64,000 bases of DNA from the NCBI RefSeq assembly GCF_017309385.1, contig NZ_JAFJMJ010000001.1:4030001-4094000 (forward strand), written 5' to 3'. The notes under the pieces were generated by a model. That model did not search any database. It saw nothing but the letters and a program-made list of their open reading frames with translations, and had not been told where the DNA came from. The translations under genes were made by a program, and so were the position numbers. This document shows positions 1-10,705 of the stretch, one piece after another; within the stretch, counting starts at the first letter, position 1; each line of letters begins with the position of its first letter. This DNA comes from Amycolatopsis sp. 195334CR (lineage in GTDB: Bacteria > Actinomycetota > Actinomycetes > Mycobacteriales > Pseudonocardiaceae).

Positions 1-3000
1 CCGTCCCAGGAGAACGGCAGCGGGATCTCGCCGTCACCCCTGGTCAGCGGTACCAGCCCGACCACCGCGTGCAGTGCGGCGTCGAGCAGCGCCGGGTGCA
101 GGGCGAAGTCCGCCGCGTCCCCGGCATCGGGCAGCCGGACCTCGGCGTAGACCTCGGTGCCGAGCCGCCAAGCCGACCGCAGGCCGCGGAAAGCCGGGCC
201 GTAGTCGTAACCGCGTTCGGCGAGCTGGTCGTAGATGCCGTCGAGGTCGACCGGCGAGGCGCCGGCGGGCGGCCACTCCGTGCTCAACGGCACGAGCTCG
301 CCCTCCCCACTGCCGAGCACGCCGGTCGCGTGCAGGGTCCACGCCTCGCCGGTGCGGGAGTGGATCCGCACCTCTTCCCCGTCGACCACGACCTGGATCC
401 GCACACCGTCTTCTGCGGGCAAAAGCAGGGGCGCGTGGAGGGTGAGGTCCCGCAGCGAGGGGTATCCGGCCTGGTCACCGGCTTGGATGGCGAGTTCGAC
501 GAACGCCGTGCCCGGCAGCATGACCGTGCCCCGCACGGCGTGGTCGGCCAGCCACGGGTGCGTGCGCAGCGACAACCTGCCGGTCAGCACGAGGCGGTTC
601 TCCTCGGCGAGCGCGACCGCGGCGCCGAGCAGCGGGTGCTCGGCGGGGTCCAGGCCGGAAGCGGCCGGGTCGCCGGTCGCGGCCGGGACGTCCAGCCAGT
701 ACCGCTGCCGCTGGAACGCGTAGGTCGGCAGCTCGACCGCACGCGTGCCCGGCGCGAACAGCGAACCCCAGTCGATCCGCGTGCCCGTGGTGTGGAGGCG
801 CGCTGCCGACTTGAGCACGCGGTCCCAGGCACCGTCGTCGCGGCGCAGGGTGCCGGTGACCACGCCCGCCTCGTCGAGCGTTTCGCCGAGGCCGTTGGCG
901 AGCACCGGGTGCGCGCTCGTCTCGACGAACACCCGGTGCCCGGCAGCGGCGAGCGCGCGAGTGGCCTGCTCGAACAGCACCGGCTGCCGCAGGTTGCGAT
1001 ACCAATACGCGGTGTCGAGCTCGGTGGTGTCGATCGCGTCGCCGGTGACCGTCGAGTAGAAGGCGATGTCGGCGGCGCGCGGGGTGATCCCGGCGAGCAC
1101 GTCGAGCAGCTCGTCGCGGATGGCCTCCACGTGCGGGGTGTGCGACGCGTAGTCCACCGGGATGCGGCGGGCGCGCACCTGCTCGTCGGCGAGCAGTTCG
1201 CCGAGCGCGGCGGGCTCGCCGGCGACCACCGTCGAGGCGGGACCGTTGACCGCGGCGATGTGGATGCGGCCGGGCCAGCGGGTGAGCAGCTCTTCGGTGT
1301 CGGCCGCGGGCAACGGCACGGAGACCATGCCGCCGGTGCCTGCCAGCGCGACGATCGCCTTGCTCCGGAGCGCGACGATGCGGGCGGAGTCCTCCAGCGA
1401 AAGCGCCCCGGCGACATAGGCGGCGGCGATCTCGCCCTGCGAGTGGCCGATCACCGCGTCGGGGTGCGCGCCGAGCGAGCGCCACAGCGCGGCGAGCGAG
1501 ATCATCACCGCCCACAGCGCGGGCTGCACGACGTCGACGCGGTCGAGGCCTTCGCCGCGCAGGGCGTCGAGCAGGGACCAGTCGGTGTGCGGGGCGAGCG
1601 CGTCGGCGCAGGCGAGCAGTTGCTCGCGGAAGACGGGCGAGGTGTCGAGCAGGTCGAGTCCCATGCCCGCCCATTGAGAGCCCTGACCAGGGAAGACGAA
1701 AACTATACGACCGGTCGTACGTGAACTGGCCAGGATGGTGGAGGCGGAGTCCGTGCCGTTCGCCAGGGCGGACAGGTTCGCGCGCAGCTCGTCCTCGGAG
1801 TTGCCGAGGATGACGGCTCGGTGCTCGAACGTCGGGCGTGTGGTCACCAGTGCGAAGCCGATTTCGGCAGGTGTGCCGACGGAGTGGTTCAGGGGTGCGC
1901 CCTGCGTATCAGCGTCGGCCTCGGCGCCGCCGACGGTGAGGCCGCCGGGCAGCTGGGATTCGCGGTGGGCGAGCAGGCGCGCGGCCTGGGCCCGCAGCGC
2001 GCCCTCGGTTTTGGCCGACAGCAGCCACGGGATGGTCGTGGTCATCCCGCCAGCTGGTGCGGCCTTCACCACCGGCGAGGCTTCCGTCACCGGCGTGGTC
2101 TCCGCGGCTGGCGCGGCTTCCACGACCGGCGTGGCTCCCATGATCGGCGTGGTCTCTGCGGCTGACGTGGTCTCGGCCACCGGGGCCTGTTCCAGCACGA
2201 CGTGCGCGTTCGTGCCGCTGATTCCGAATGAAGACACTCCCGCCCGCAGCGGCCGGTTCCGTTTCCACTCGACCGCAGAGGTCAGTAGTTCGACCGCACC
2301 AGCCGACCAGTCGACATGCGGCGAAGGCGCGTCGACGTGCAGCGTCTTCGGCAGCACACCGTGCCGCATCGCCATCACCATCTTGATCACACCGCCGACC
2401 CCGGCCGCCGCCTGCGTGTGCCCGATGTTCGACTTGAACGACCCCAGCAGCAGCGGCTCCGAGCGGTCCCGCCCGTACGTCGCGAGCAGGGCGTCCGCCT
2501 CGATCGGGTCGCCGAGCGAGGTGCCCGTGCCGTGGGCCTCCACGGCGTCGACCTCGGCGGGTTCGAGCCCGGCCATGGCCAGCGCCGCCCGGATGACGCG
2601 CTCCTGCGACGGCCCGTTGGGTGCGGTGAGCCCGTTGGACGCACCGTCCTGGTTGATCGCCGAACCCCGGATCACCGCCAGCACCGGGTGCCCGTTGCGC
2701 TGGGCATCCGACAGGCGTTCGAGCAGCACCATGCCGGCGCCCTCGGCCCAGCCCGTGCCGTCCGCGCCCGCGGCGAACGCCTTGCACCGGCCGTCGGCGG
2801 ACAGCCCGCGCTGCCTGCTGAACTCGACGAACATGCCTGGCGACGCCATCACCGTCGCGCCACCGGCCAGCGCCAGCGCGCATTCGCCGTGCCGCAGCGA
2901 CTGCGCGGCCAGGTGCAGCGCGACCAGCGAAGACGAGCACGCCGTGTCCACGGTGACCGCCGGCCCACCGAAGCCGAACGTGTAGGCGATGCGGCCGGAC

Positions 3001-6000
3001 GCCACGCTGGTCGTGTTGCCGGTGAGCAGGTAACCCCCGCCCTCGGAACCCTCGTGCAGGCGCGGCCCGTAGTCCTGCGCCATCGCGCCGACGAATACAC
3101 CGGTGCCGCTGCCGTGCAGGGAAGCCGGGTCGATGCCCGCGCGCTCGATCGCCTCCCACGAGGTCTCCAGCAGCAGCCGCTGCTGCGGATCCATTGCGGC
3201 GGCCTCACGGGCGTTGATGCCGAAGAACGCCGGGTCGAAGGCGTCCGCGTCGTGCAGGAAACCGCCGTGCCGGGTGTAGGAGCGGCCGGGCTGGTCGGGA
3301 TCCGGATCGTAGAGGCCGTCGAGGTCCCAGCCGCGGTTGTCCGGGAACTCGCTGATCGCGTCCACGCCGTCGGCGACCAGCCGCCACAGCTCGTCCGGCG
3401 TGGTCACACCACCGGGAAAACGGCAGCCCATCGCGACGATGGCGATCGGCTCGTCGGACGCCACCCCGGCGGTGGCCACCGTGGTCGACGGCGCGTCCAG
3501 CAGTTCGGCACGCAGGTAGCGGGCGAGCGCGGTCGCGGTCGGGTGGTGGTAGATCAGCGCGCCGGGCAGGTTCAAACCGGTGGCGCTGCTGAGCTGGTCG
3601 CGCAGTTCGACGGCGGTCAGCGAGTCGAAGCCGAGGTCCTTGAAGGTGTGACCGGTGTCGACGGCGTCCGCGGAGCTGTGCCCGAGCACCGCGGCGACCG
3701 ACGTGCGGACGAGGTCGAGCAGCGCGGCTTCTTGCTCGGTTTCGCTCAGCCCGTCGAGGGGCGACGACGGCGTCTCGGCCTTCAGGCGCGTGGTTTCCCC
3801 GAACCAGTGGCGTTCCCGCTGGAAGGCGTAGGTGGGCAGGCTGATCCGCTGCGCGTCGCCAAATGCCTGGGACCAATCCACCGGGGCACCCGAGTTGTGC
3901 GCCGAAGCGAGTGCGTTCAGAAAGGTGCGCTCCTCGCTGCGGCCCTCGCGCAACATGGACGCCATCGTTACTTCGGAAACGGTGTCGCGCGCCATTCCGG
4001 CGAGCACGGGATCCGGGCCCAGTTCGACAAAATTGGTCACCCCGGCGTCGGCCAGGAAGCGGACGCCGTCGGCGAATCGCACGGCGTGCCGGATGTGCGA
4101 CGCCCAGTAATCGGGGGAGCACAATTGCTCGGTGGTGGCGATTTCACCGGTGAGGTTCGAGACGATCGGCACACCGGCGGGCGCGAAATTGACCGCCGAC
4201 GCGAGTTCGCGGAATTCGGCCAGGATCGATTCCATGTGCGGCGAGTGGAAGGCGTGGCTCACCCGCAGTTGCTTGGCTTTGCGCCCCTCGGCCTTCCAAG
4301 CCCGCGCCAGGGCCAGAACGGTGCCGTGGTCGCCCGACAACACCACGGAATCGGGACCGTTGATCGCCGCGATGTCCACGCCGTCAGTCAAAAGTGGACG
4401 GATCTCGGCTTCGGTGCCCTTGAACGAAACCATCGCACCCTGGGCCGTCACGGACTGCATCAGCCTGCCGCGTGCGGCGACCAGCGAGCATGCACCCGGC
4501 AAGGTGAGGACCCCGGCGACGTGTGCGGCGGCGAGTTCGCCGATCGAATGGCCCAGCAACAGGTCCGGCCGCAGGCCCCAGGACTCGGCGAGCCGGAACA
4601 GGGCGACCCCGAGGGTGAACAACGCGGGCTGCGTGTACCGCGTTTGCCCGAGCGCTTCGGCATCGGAAAACATGATCTCGCGCAGCGAAAGATCGAGATG
4701 ATGATCGAAGTGCGCGCAGATCTCATCGACAGCAGCGGCGAAGACCGGATAACGCTCATACAGTTCGCGTCCGGCGCCCGCGCGCTGGCTGCCTTGACCC
4801 GGGAAAAGGAACGCGACCTTCGCCGCGGCAGCCACGCCAGGCCGTAGCGTCGCCAGATTCTCGCGCAATTCCTCGACGGATGAAGCGAGCACCACCGCCC
4901 GATGCTCATGCTGAGCCCGAGTATTGGCCAGAGAAAACCCGAGATCCCCCAGGGGCTCATCGGTGACGAAAGAAGCGAGCCGATCCGCCTGCGCCCGCAA
5001 TCCCGGCAACGACTTCGCCGACAGCAACATCGGCACCACACCGGGAGCCGTGGAAACCCGCGCGGGCCGGTCCGGCGCGGCGGTGAGCACCAGGTGGCAG
5101 TTCGTGCCGCCCATGCCGAACGAGCTCACCCCGGCCACCCGCGGACCCGTCCACTCCTCAAATTCCTGTTGCACCGCAAGGTGTTCGAAGTCGATGTCCG
5201 GGTTCGGCGTGGCGAAGTTGAGGCTCGGCGGCAGCGCGCGGTGGTGGATGCTCAGCGCGACCTTCAGCAGCCCGACGATGCCCGCCGCGCCCTCCAGGTG
5301 CCCGACGTTCGTCTTGGCCGAGCCGACCCGCAGCCGATGCGATCCGAAGGCCGCGGTCAGCGCCCGCGCCTCGATCGGGTCACCGACGCGCGTGCCCGTG
5401 CCATGCAGTTCGACGTAGGACGGCAGCACGCGCGCATCCGAATAAACCTTGCGCAGCAATGCTTCCTGCGCCACCGCGTTCGGTACGGTGAGGCCGTCGG
5501 TGGCGCCGTCGTTGTTGACCGCTCCGCCACGAATGACCGCGTAGACCGGGTCGCCGTCGGCGAGGGCCCGCGCCAGCGGCTTGAGCACCACGAGCCCGCC
5601 GCCCTCACCGCGCACGTACCCGTCCGCGCGGGCGTCGAAGGTGTACGCCCGGCCGCTCGGCGAAAGCCCGCCGAACCGGGCCGCGGTCAGCGTGCTTTCC
5701 GGTGCCAGGTTCAGGTTCACCCCACCGGCGAGCGCGATCGACGACTCCCCGTTGCGCAGGCTTTCGCAGGCCAGGTGCACCGCGACCAGCGAGGACGACT
5801 GCGCGGCGTCGACCGCGACCGACGGCCCGCGCAGGCCGAGCGCGTACGACACGCGGTTCGCGATGATGCCGCGGTTCGTGCCGGTGATGGTGTGCTGGTT
5901 GATCAGGCCCGCGCGCTGCATGAGCGTGCCGTAGTCGCTGCCGATGGAACCGACGAACACCCCGGCGTCCGCGCCGCGCAGGGTGGACGGCACGAGGCCG

Positions 6001-6305
6001 GCGTCCTCCAGCGCTTCCCACGCCAGCTCCAGCACGAGCCGTTGCTGGGGGTCCATGATCGCCGCTTCCCGCGGCGAGATGCTGAAGAACGCCGCGTCGA
6101 AATCGGCCACCCCGTCCAGGAAACCGCCGCGTTCGGCGCCCGGCGGCACCGGGGTGTCGCTGTCCCAGCGGTCACCGGGCATGGTGGTGATCGCGTCCAC
6201 CCCGTCCCGCAGCAGCGCCCAGAAGCGCCGGGGATCGGGGGCCTGCGGCAGGCGGCAGGAAAGTCCGACGATCGCGATCTCGTTCACGGACGCCCTTTCG
6301 GTCAT
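1..6305 (-). CDS. Modular type I polyketide synthase, loading module plus module 1 (3' end beyond window)
   Basis: The frame is open from the ATG at 6305 to the left edge, so only the first 2100 or so residues are seen. Domains in order: KSQ (active-site Cys replaced by Gln169 in an AQSSS context), AT1 (GHSIG, Ser587; HAFH motif, predicted malonyl-CoA), ACP1 (Ser895 in GFDSL), KS2 (Cys1123 in TACSSS), AT2 (GHSQG, Ser1622; YASH motif, predicted methylmalonyl-CoA), then DH with His1922 (HxxxGxxxxP) and Asp2075 (LLDAALH). KSQ-AT-ACP is the classical decarboxylating loading module, so this protein should start the chain with acetate from malonyl-ACP and add one methyl-branched unit; a KR and ACP are expected further left. 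There is no N-terminal docking helix, as expected for a first PKS subunit. The start overlaps the upstream hydrolase stop by ATGA; a GTG seven codons in is a possible alternative. Confidence 0.95.
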   Translation of the reverse strand, partial: MTERASVNEIAIVGLSCRLPQAPDPRRFWALLRDGVDAITTMPGDRWDSDTPVPPGAERGGFLDGVADFDAAFFSISPREAAIMDPQQRLVLELAWEALEDAGLVPSTLRGADAGVFVGSIGSDYGTLMQRAGLINQHTITGTNRGIIANRVSYALGLRGPSVAVDAAQSSSLVAVHLACESLRNGESSIALAGGVNLNLAPESTLTAARFGGLSPSGRAYTFDARADGYVRGEGGGLVVLKPLARALADGDPVYAVIRGGAVNNDGATDGLTVPNAVAQEALLRKVYSDARVLPSYVELHGTGTRVGDPIEARALTAAFGSHRLRVGSAKTNVGHLEGAAGIVGLLKVALSIHHRALPPSLNFATPNPDIDFEHLAVQQEFEEWTGPRVAGVSSFGMGGTNCHLVLTAAPDRPARVSTAPGVVPMLLSAKSLPGLRAQADRLASFVTDEPLGDLGFSLANTRAQHEHRAVVLASSVEELRENLATLRPGVAAAAKVAFLFPGQGSQRAGAGRELYERYPVFAAAVDEICAHFDHHLDLSLREIMFSDAEALGQTRYTQPALFTLGVALFRLAESWGLRPDLLLGHSIGELAAAHVAGVLTLPGACSLVAARGRLMQSVTAQGAMVSFKGTEAEIRPLLTDGVDIAAINGPDSVVLSGDHGTVLALARAWKAEGRKAKQLRVSHAFHSPHMESILAEFRELASAVNFAPAGVPIVSNLTGEIATTEQLCSPDYWASHIRHAVRFADGVRFLADAGVTNFVELGPDPVLAGMARDTVSEVTMASMLREGRSEERTFLNALASAHNSGAPVDWSQAFGDAQRISLPTYAFQRERHWFGETTRLKAETPSSPLDGLSETEQEAALLDLVRTSVAAVLGHSSADAVDTGHTFKDLGFDSLTAVELRDQLSSATGLNLPGALIYHHPTATALARYLRAELLDAPSTTVATAGVASDEPIAIVAMGCRFPGGVTTPDELWRLVADGVDAISEFPDNRGWDLDGLYDPDPDQPGRSYTRHGGFLHDADAFDPAFFGINAREAAAMDPQQRLLLETSWEAIERAGIDPASLHGSGTGVFVGAMAQDYGPRLHEGSEGGGYLLTGNTTSVASGRIAYTFGFGGPAVTVDTACSSSLVALHLAAQSLRHGECALALAGGATVMASPGMFVEFSRQRGLSADGRCKAFAAGADGTGWAEGAGMVLLERLSDAQRNGHPVLAVIRGSAINQDGASNGLTAPNGPSQERVIRAALAMAGLEPAEVDAVEAHGTGTSLGDPIEADALLATYGRDRSEPLLLGSFKSNIGHTQAAAGVGGVIKMVMAMRHGVLPKTLHVDAPSPHVDWSAGAVELLTSAVEWKRNRPLRAGVSSFGISGTNAHVVLEQAPVAETTSAAETTPIMGATPVVEAAPAAETTPVTEASPVVKAAPAGGMTTTIPWLLSAKTEGALRAQAARLLAHRESQLPGGLTVGGAEADADTQGAPLNHSVGTPAEIGFALVTTRPTFEHRAVILGNSEDELRANLSALANGTDSASTILASSRTTGRIVFVFPGQGSQWAGMGLDLLDTSPVFREQLLACADALAPHTDWSLLDALRGEGLDRVDVVQPALWAVMISLAALWRSLGAHPDAVIGHSQGEIAAAYVAGALSLEDSARIVALRSKAIVALAGTGGMVSVPLPAADTEELLTRWPGRIHIAAVNGPASTVVAGEPAALGELLADEQVRARRIPVDYASHTPHVEAIRDELLDVLAGITPRAADIAFYSTVTGDAIDTTELDTAYWYRNLRQPVLFEQATRALAAAGHRVFVETSAHPVLANGLGETLDEAGVVTGTLRRDDGAWDRVLKSAARLHTTGTRIDWGSLFAPGTRAVELPTYAFQRQRYWLDVPAATGDPAASGLDPAEHPLLGAAVALAEENRLVLTGRLSLRTHPWLADHAVRGTVMLPGTAFVELAIQAGDQAGYPSLRDLTLHAPLLLPAEDGVRIQVVVDGEEVRIHSRTGEAWTLHATGVLGSGEGELVPLSTEWPPAGASPVDLDGIYDQLAERGYDYGPAFRGLRSAWRLGTEVYAEVRLPDAGDAADFALHPALLDAALHAVVGLVPLTRGDGEIPLPFSWD
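2053..2160 (-). repeat. 54-bp tandem repeat in the KS-AT linker of the PKS
   Basis: Two adjacent in-frame 54-bp units (2053-2106 and 2107-2160) encode an 18-residue Ala/Thr/Pro/Val-rich segment twice, both beginning AETTP and containing PVV and AAP. A partial third copy follows at 2161. The repeat lies between KS2 and AT2 and looks like linker expansion by slippage. It keeps the reading frame and leaves the domain cores untouched. Confidence 0.75.
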
Positions 6306-7270
6306 TTGGCGGTCATCGCCTGGAGGGACTGGGTGAGCCACGCCCCCGTCCGCGCGGTGTGGGCGGGGGAGCCGTGCACGTCGTCGTGCTCCAGCAGGCT
6401 GAACTGCCGCACGTTCGCGGCGAGCAGCTCGATGTCCTGCGGGGGAATGATTTCGTCGCGCTTGCTGGCCACGTAGGCGACCGGGACGTCGATCGCGCGG
6501 AGTTCGCCGGGGCGCAACGCCCAGTCAGCGAGCCCACCGGGTTTCTCACCGGTCAGATGCACGATCGTGTCGACGGTGACCCGCGGTAGCCCCTGCTGCC
6601 AGGCGGCGTCGGTGAAGAAGCCGCTCACCGGCGCGCCGACGGTGAGCACGCCCTTGATCCGCCGGTCCTGCGACGCGGCGCGCAACGCGAGGTGGCCGCT
6701 GAAGCTCATCATCATCGCGTACGCGGAATCGGCGCCGAGCGCGTCGAGGATCGCGGGGATCATCCGCCAGCTCTCCGCGTCGTACGGCAGCGAATTCCCA
6801 CCCGCCTGGGGAAGTTCGGTGACCACCCCGGAGAGCCCGGCGCCGATCAGCTGGCCCAGCAGGCCGGCCCACTGCTCCTTGATGCTGACGATCCCGCCGG
6901 AAACCAGCACGAGCGGGCCGGTACCACCGCGCCAGCAGCGGATCACCCCGGCTGGAGTGTCCACTTGGAACGGTTCCAGGCCGGAACCCGACCTGGCGAA
7001 GGTGTCGACGGCCTTGTCGAGCGCGTACTGCCGCGCCGGCCCGTCGACGAAGGGGAAGCGCGCCATGGTGTAGAGGCGGCTCGCGTCGACGAGTTGCTGC
7101 CGAGCCTCGAACTCCTCGGCGACCCTGGACCACTCACCCGTCCACGAACCGGGGTCGCCCCCGTTGTCGGTGGTGATCCGGCCGAGCACCGCATCGGTCA
7201 GCTCGGGCGGAACGCCCTGCGTCCTGGCGTGCACGAGGGCGAACTGCTTGAGCTCCTCGACATCGTTCAT
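6302..7270 (-). CDS. FrsA/DUF1100-like alpha/beta hydrolase of the polyketide operon
   Basis: 322 residues with a helical N-terminal cap (about 1-95) and an alpha/beta hydrolase core. This resembles the FrsA/DUF1100 esterases and Ayg1-type polyketide hydrolases that occur near PKS genes. The likely nucleophile is Ser189 in MMSFSGH. Relatives usually carry GMSFGG here, so both elbow glycines appear substituted (Met and Ser). A later Asp (KRDEIIP) and His (DDVHGS) could complete the triad. It sits directly upstream of the PKS gene with an ATGA overlap, so it is co-translated with it. Tailoring or editing of the polyketide is plausible but inferred. The start ATG at 7270 follows a GGGGG stretch in the minus-strand sequence. 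Confidence 0.8.
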   Translation of the reverse strand: MNDVEELKQFALVHARTQGVPPELTDAVLGRITTDNGGDPGSWTGEWSRVAEEFEARQQLVDASRLYTMARFPFVDGPARQYALDKAVDTFARSGSGLEPFQVDTPAGVIRCWRGGTGPLVLVSGGIVSIKEQWAGLLGQLIGAGLSGVVTELPQAGGNSLPYDAESWRMIPAILDALGADSAYAMMMSFSGHLALRAASQDRRIKGVLTVGAPVSGFFTDAAWQQGLPRVTVDTIVHLTGEKPGGLADWALRPGELRAIDVPVAYVASKRDEIIPPQDIELLAANVRQFSLLEHDDVHGSPAHTARTGAWLTQSLQAMTAK

Positions 7271-7314
7271 GCCCCCATGGTTGAACGCTCACCCAAAGCT
7301 GCCCTAAACCGCAG

Positions 7315-8235
7315 CTACAGCACGGCGTTCGCGCGGCGGAGGCGTTCGGAAGCCTGTGCGCGCAGGGTGTCGAGCGACAACGGCGCGGTGCCGTGCAGCG
7401 CCTCCCACCGCGCGTTGTGCGCGGCCGCCCACAGGCTGGCCGCCCACGCGACCTCCAGTTCCGCCACCGCGAACGCGCGCCCGCGGAAGTCCTGGTACGC
7501 CGCCAGGAACACCTCGGAACCCTCGATCGGCGCCAGCAGCGGTGGCCCGCCGCTCATGAACGCGCCGCTCGCCGCTCCCGCCAACGCCGCTTCCGGTTGC
7601 CACGCCAGGCTGTCCCAGTCGTGGACCGCCCACACCTCGACGCCGTGCCACCCGAGGTTGTGCGCTTCGAAGTCCGCGTGGCCCAGCACGCACGGCAGAT
7701 CCGCGGCCAGCAGCCGCTTGCGCACGCGGACCGCGGTTTCGGTGACGTACGCGGGTACGCGGCTCTGATCCAGCGCATCGAGGAAATCGAGCGACGGCCA
7801 GAGACCGGGATCGGTGTGGTCCCACCGCGACCACCGCGGATTCGGCAAAGGTGGCTCGACGGTCACGGTGGCGAGCTCGTCCATCAGCCGGGCGAACACC
7901 TCGGCATACCGCGCGGCGATTTCCGTCGACTCCCCGCGCAACATCTCGCCGCCGGGACGGAACTCCTCGGCGTGCACGGCCAGCGAGCCGACGCCCACCA
8001 CGGGCGTGAGCGGCAGTGCGCACGGGAACCCGCGCTCGGCCAGCCGGGCCTGCGCCGTGACGCAGGACTCGGCGCGGCCGTCTTCCGGACGTGACTTGAC
8101 CACGACTTCCGTGCCGTCGGTCAACCGGAGCCCGAACACCACCGAGGTGCTTTCCCGCCGGAACAGCACCTCGGCGGGCTCGCCGCCGAGGTGCTCCAGG
8201 CACCAGCCGGGCAGCCAGCCCGGCAACTCGTCCAA
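7315..8235 (-). CDS. Aminoglycoside phosphotransferase (APH)-fold kinase
   Basis: 306 residues with APH/choline-kinase landmarks: an N-lobe Lys (VVVK, Lys47), a Brenner-type catalytic loop GHADFEAHN with Asp188 and Asn193, and a metal-binding HDWD (Asp206/Asp208). It would transfer phosphate from a nucleotide to a hydroxyl of a small molecule. The gene lies inside the minus-strand polyketide operon, 7 bp after the thioesterase and 44 bp before the hydrolase. It could therefore be a self-resistance or tailoring kinase for the product; the substrate cannot be read from the sequence. The usual HGD of the loop is HAD here, a common variant outside true antibiotic kinases. Confidence 0.8.
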   Translation of the reverse strand: MDELPGWLPGWCLEHLGGEPAEVLFRRESTSVVFGLRLTDGTEVVVKSRPEDGRAESCVTAQARLAERGFPCALPLTPVVGVGSLAVHAEEFRPGGEMLRGESTEIAARYAEVFARLMDELATVTVEPPLPNPRWSRWDHTDPGLWPSLDFLDALDQSRVPAYVTETAVRVRKRLLAADLPCVLGHADFEAHNLGWHGVEVWAVHDWDSLAWQPEAALAGAASGAFMSGGPPLLAPIEGSEVFLAAYQDFRGRAFAVAELEVAWAASLWAAAHNARWEALHGTAPLSLDTLRAQASERLRRANAVL

Positions 8236-8242
8236 CGGCCGG

Positions 8243-8998
8243 TCAGAGCCGGCTGGGTGAGCGCAGGTGCGCGGCGATGATGTCCAGGAGGGCCGCGTTG
8301 TGCTCGTTGAGGAAGAAGTGCCCGCCGGGGAACACCTTCAGCTCGAACGCGCCGCTGGTGTGGTCCGCCCACGAGCGCGCCTCGTCCACCGTGGCCTTCG
8401 GGTCGTCGTCGCCGACCATGGCGGTGATCGGGCAGCTCAGGTCCGGGCCTTCCGCGTAGCGGTAGGTCTCGGCGGCGCGGTAGTCGGCGCGGATCGAGGG
8501 CAGCACCATCCGCACGATCTCGTCGTCGCCGAGCAGGGCCTGCTCGGTCCCGGCCAGGCTGCGCACGTTGGCGAGCAGTTCGTCGTCCGTGCCCTCGTGG
8601 AACTTCTCGTCCCGGTGCCGCGACGGCGCGCGGCGGCCGGAGGCGAACAGCCCGGCCGGCACGACACCGCGCTTCTCCAGCCGCCTGGCCACCTCGAAGC
8701 CGAGGGTGGCCCCCATGCTGTGGCCGAAGATGGCCAGCGGCTTGTCGGTGTACCCGTCGATCGCTTCGGTCACCTGGTCGGCGAGCACCTCGATCGAGTC
8801 GATCAGCGGTTCCGCGCGCCGGTCTTGCCTGCCCGGGTACTGCACCGCGAGCACCTCGATGCCCGGCGAGAGCGAGCGCGAGACCGGGAAGAAGTAGCTG
8901 GCCGAGCCGCCCGCGTGCGGCAGGCAGAGCAGCCGGTGCGGGGCGGCGGGCGCGGGGTGGAACCGGCGTACCCAGTCCTCGGCGGTACTCGCGGTCAT
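8243..8998 (-). CDS. Type II (editing) thioesterase
   Basis: 251 residues, the usual size for GrsT/RifR-type external thioesterases. It has the N-terminal LLCLPHAGGSAS oxyanion-loop segment, nucleophile Ser94 in GHSMG, Asp198 in VGDDDP and His227 in GGHFFL. It hydrolyses aberrant acyl groups from ACPs, so the partner here should be the PKS encoded downstream in the same operon. Spacing is 21 bp to the carboxylase gene upstream and 7 bp to the kinase downstream. It could also serve the siderophore NRPS in trans, which lacks any thioesterase, but its operon argues for the PKS. Confidence 0.92.
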   Translation of the reverse strand: MTASTAEDWVRRFHPAPAAPHRLLCLPHAGGSASYFFPVSRSLSPGIEVLAVQYPGRQDRRAEPLIDSIEVLADQVTEAIDGYTDKPLAIFGHSMGATLGFEVARRLEKRGVVPAGLFASGRRAPSRHRDEKFHEGTDDELLANVRSLAGTEQALLGDDEIVRMVLPSIRADYRAAETYRYAEGPDLSCPITAMVGDDDPKATVDEARSWADHTSGAFELKVFPGGHFFLNEHNAALLDIIAAHLRSPSRL

Positions 8999-9019
8999 GC
9001 TCCGTCCCTTCAGTCGCTG

Positions 9020-10435
9020 CTAGAGCGGGATGTTCCCGTGGTGTCCCCGTCCGGCGGGCGCGGCGGCCAGTGCCCGGACGAGCCTGGCACGAGTATTCGA
9101 CGGATCGATGACTTCGTCCACCACCCCGATCGCCATCGCCCGCCCCACGCCCCCGGCGATCCGCTGTTGTTCGGCGACCAGCGAGGCCCGCAGCTCCTCC
9201 CGTTCGTGCTCGGGCGCGGCGGCCAGCTTCTTGCGGTGCAGGATGCCCACCGCCGCCTCCGCGCCCATCACCGCGACCTCGGCATCGGGCCAGGCGAACA
9301 CCGCCGTGGCCCCGAGAGAGCGCGAGTTCATCGCGATGTAAGCGCCGCCGTAGGACTTGCGCGTGATGAGCGTGACCCGCGGGACGACGGCCTCGGCGAA
9401 GGCGTGCAGCAGCTTCGCGCCGCGGCGCACCACGCCGTCCCACTCCTGCCCGACGCCCGGCAGATAGCCCGGCACGTCGACGAGCACGATTAGGGGAATC
9501 CCTAGCGCGTCGCACAGCCGCACGAAACGTGAAGCCTTCTCCGCGGACAGCGAATCGAGGCAGCCGCCCTTGCGCAGCGGGTTGTTCGCGATGACCCCGA
9601 CCGACCGCCCGCCGAGGCGCCCGAACCCGATCACCACGTTCGGCGCCCACTTCGCCTGCAACTCGACGAAGTCGTGGTCGTCGAGCAGGCCGCGGACCAG
9701 CGGGTGCACCGGGTAGGCCCGCCGCGGGGACTCCGGCAGGAAGGCGGCGAGGTCGCGTTCCTCCTGAACCTTGGCCAGGTCGAACAGCCCGGGCTTGGTG
9801 AAGAAGCCGGTGAGCTGGCGGGCGCGCGCGTAGGCGTCCTCCTCGGTTTCCACGGTCACGTGCACCACGCCGGACCGCTTCCCGTGTGCCTCCGTGCCGC
9901 CGAGCCCGGCCATGTCGATCTGCTCGCCGGTCACGCTGCGGACCACGTCCGGGCCGGTGACGAACACGCGTCCGGTTTCGGCCATCACGATCACGTCGGT
10001 CAGCGCGGGACCGTAGGCGGCGGCGCCCGCGGCGGGCCCGAGCACCACGGACAGCTGCGGCACCTTGCCCGAGGCCCTGGTCATCGCGGCGAACATGCGC
10101 CCGACCCCGTCCATCGACTCGACGCCGTCGGCCAGCTTCGCGCCACCGGAGTGCCACAGCCCGAGCACCGGCCGCCGCTCGCGCACCGCGGTCTCGATCG
10201 CGGCGATGATGTGGTCCGAACCAGCCGCGCCGAGCGAGCCGCCCATCCTGGTGGCGTCGGTGCAGTAGACGATCACGGTGGCCCCGTCGATGCGCCCGCG
10301 CACCGAGAACACCCCGCTGTCGTCCGCTTCCTGCAACGGGGTGATCGAGTCCTCGTCCAGCAGTTTCGCCAGGCGCACGGCCGGCAGGCGGTGGTCGGCG
10401 GCAGCGGTTTCCGTGGTGGTTGCAGTCAGGGACAT
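9020..10435 (-). CDS. Acyl-CoA carboxylase carboxyltransferase (beta) subunit
   Basis: 471 residues matching the PccB/AccD carboxyltransferase family, with the two crotonase-like halves (GGxLGAAGSDHI region; GVIANNPLRKGGCLDSLSAEKASRF) and the typical C-terminal HGNIPL. It is shorter than the usual roughly 530-residue PccB at the N-terminus. It makes malonyl- or methylmalonyl-CoA with a biotinylated alpha subunit, which is not encoded in the window. As first gene of the polyketide operon it probably supplies extender units; AT2 of the PKS is predicted to need methylmalonyl-CoA. The start ATG at 10435 is preceded by GGCGGAG in the minus-strand sequence. Confidence 0.9.
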   Translation of the reverse strand: MSLTATTTETAAADHRLPAVRLAKLLDEDSITPLQEADDSGVFSVRGRIDGATVIVYCTDATRMGGSLGAAGSDHIIAAIETAVRERRPVLGLWHSGGAKLADGVESMDGVGRMFAAMTRASGKVPQLSVVLGPAAGAAAYGPALTDVIVMAETGRVFVTGPDVVRSVTGEQIDMAGLGGTEAHGKRSGVVHVTVETEEDAYARARQLTGFFTKPGLFDLAKVQEERDLAAFLPESPRRAYPVHPLVRGLLDDHDFVELQAKWAPNVVIGFGRLGGRSVGVIANNPLRKGGCLDSLSAEKASRFVRLCDALGIPLIVLVDVPGYLPGVGQEWDGVVRRGAKLLHAFAEAVVPRVTLITRKSYGGAYIAMNSRSLGATAVFAWPDAEVAVMGAEAAVGILHRKKLAAAPEHEREELRASLVAEQQRIAGGVGRAMAIGVVDEVIDPSNTRARLVRALAAAPAGRGHHGNIPL

Positions 10436-10490
10436 CGGTGGTTTCTCCGCCCGCGAATTCGGTGGACTGGGGGGATACTGTGACCGGAAC

Positions 10491-10505
10491 GGCCGGTCGC
10501 CGGCC
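10491..10505. promoter_or_regulatory. Inverted repeat in the divergent carboxylase/PAC2 spacer
   Basis: GGCCGG-TCG-CCGGCC is a perfect 6-bp inverted repeat, 56 bp upstream of the carboxylase start. It lies in the only non-coding gap (10436-10705) between the polyketide operon and the divergent PAC2 gene, so it is a candidate operator for the operon. No confident -10/-35 pair was seen in this gap. Confidence 0.3.
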
Positions 10506-10705
10506 TCGGCTTCAACGTGGCAGGCGTGATCGGCGCGGACAACCCCCTAGCCGAGGGCCGCGACCCGCGTAGGGGTCGGTTCGGGGGGTGCGGGCGACCT
10601 GGCAGGCTTGGCGCCACCGGGTGCGGTTGGAGCCCGGGTGGGATGAACTCGCCGCCGTTGGGCGTTGTAGCCGGAACGGGCGGCAGACGAGTGCAGGAGG
10701 CGGTA

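Noticed and set aside
69..1724. Plus-strand open frames over the PKS
   Set aside because: Antisense to AT2 and DH, whose motifs (GHSQG, YASH, HxxxGxxxxP) are intact on the minus strand.
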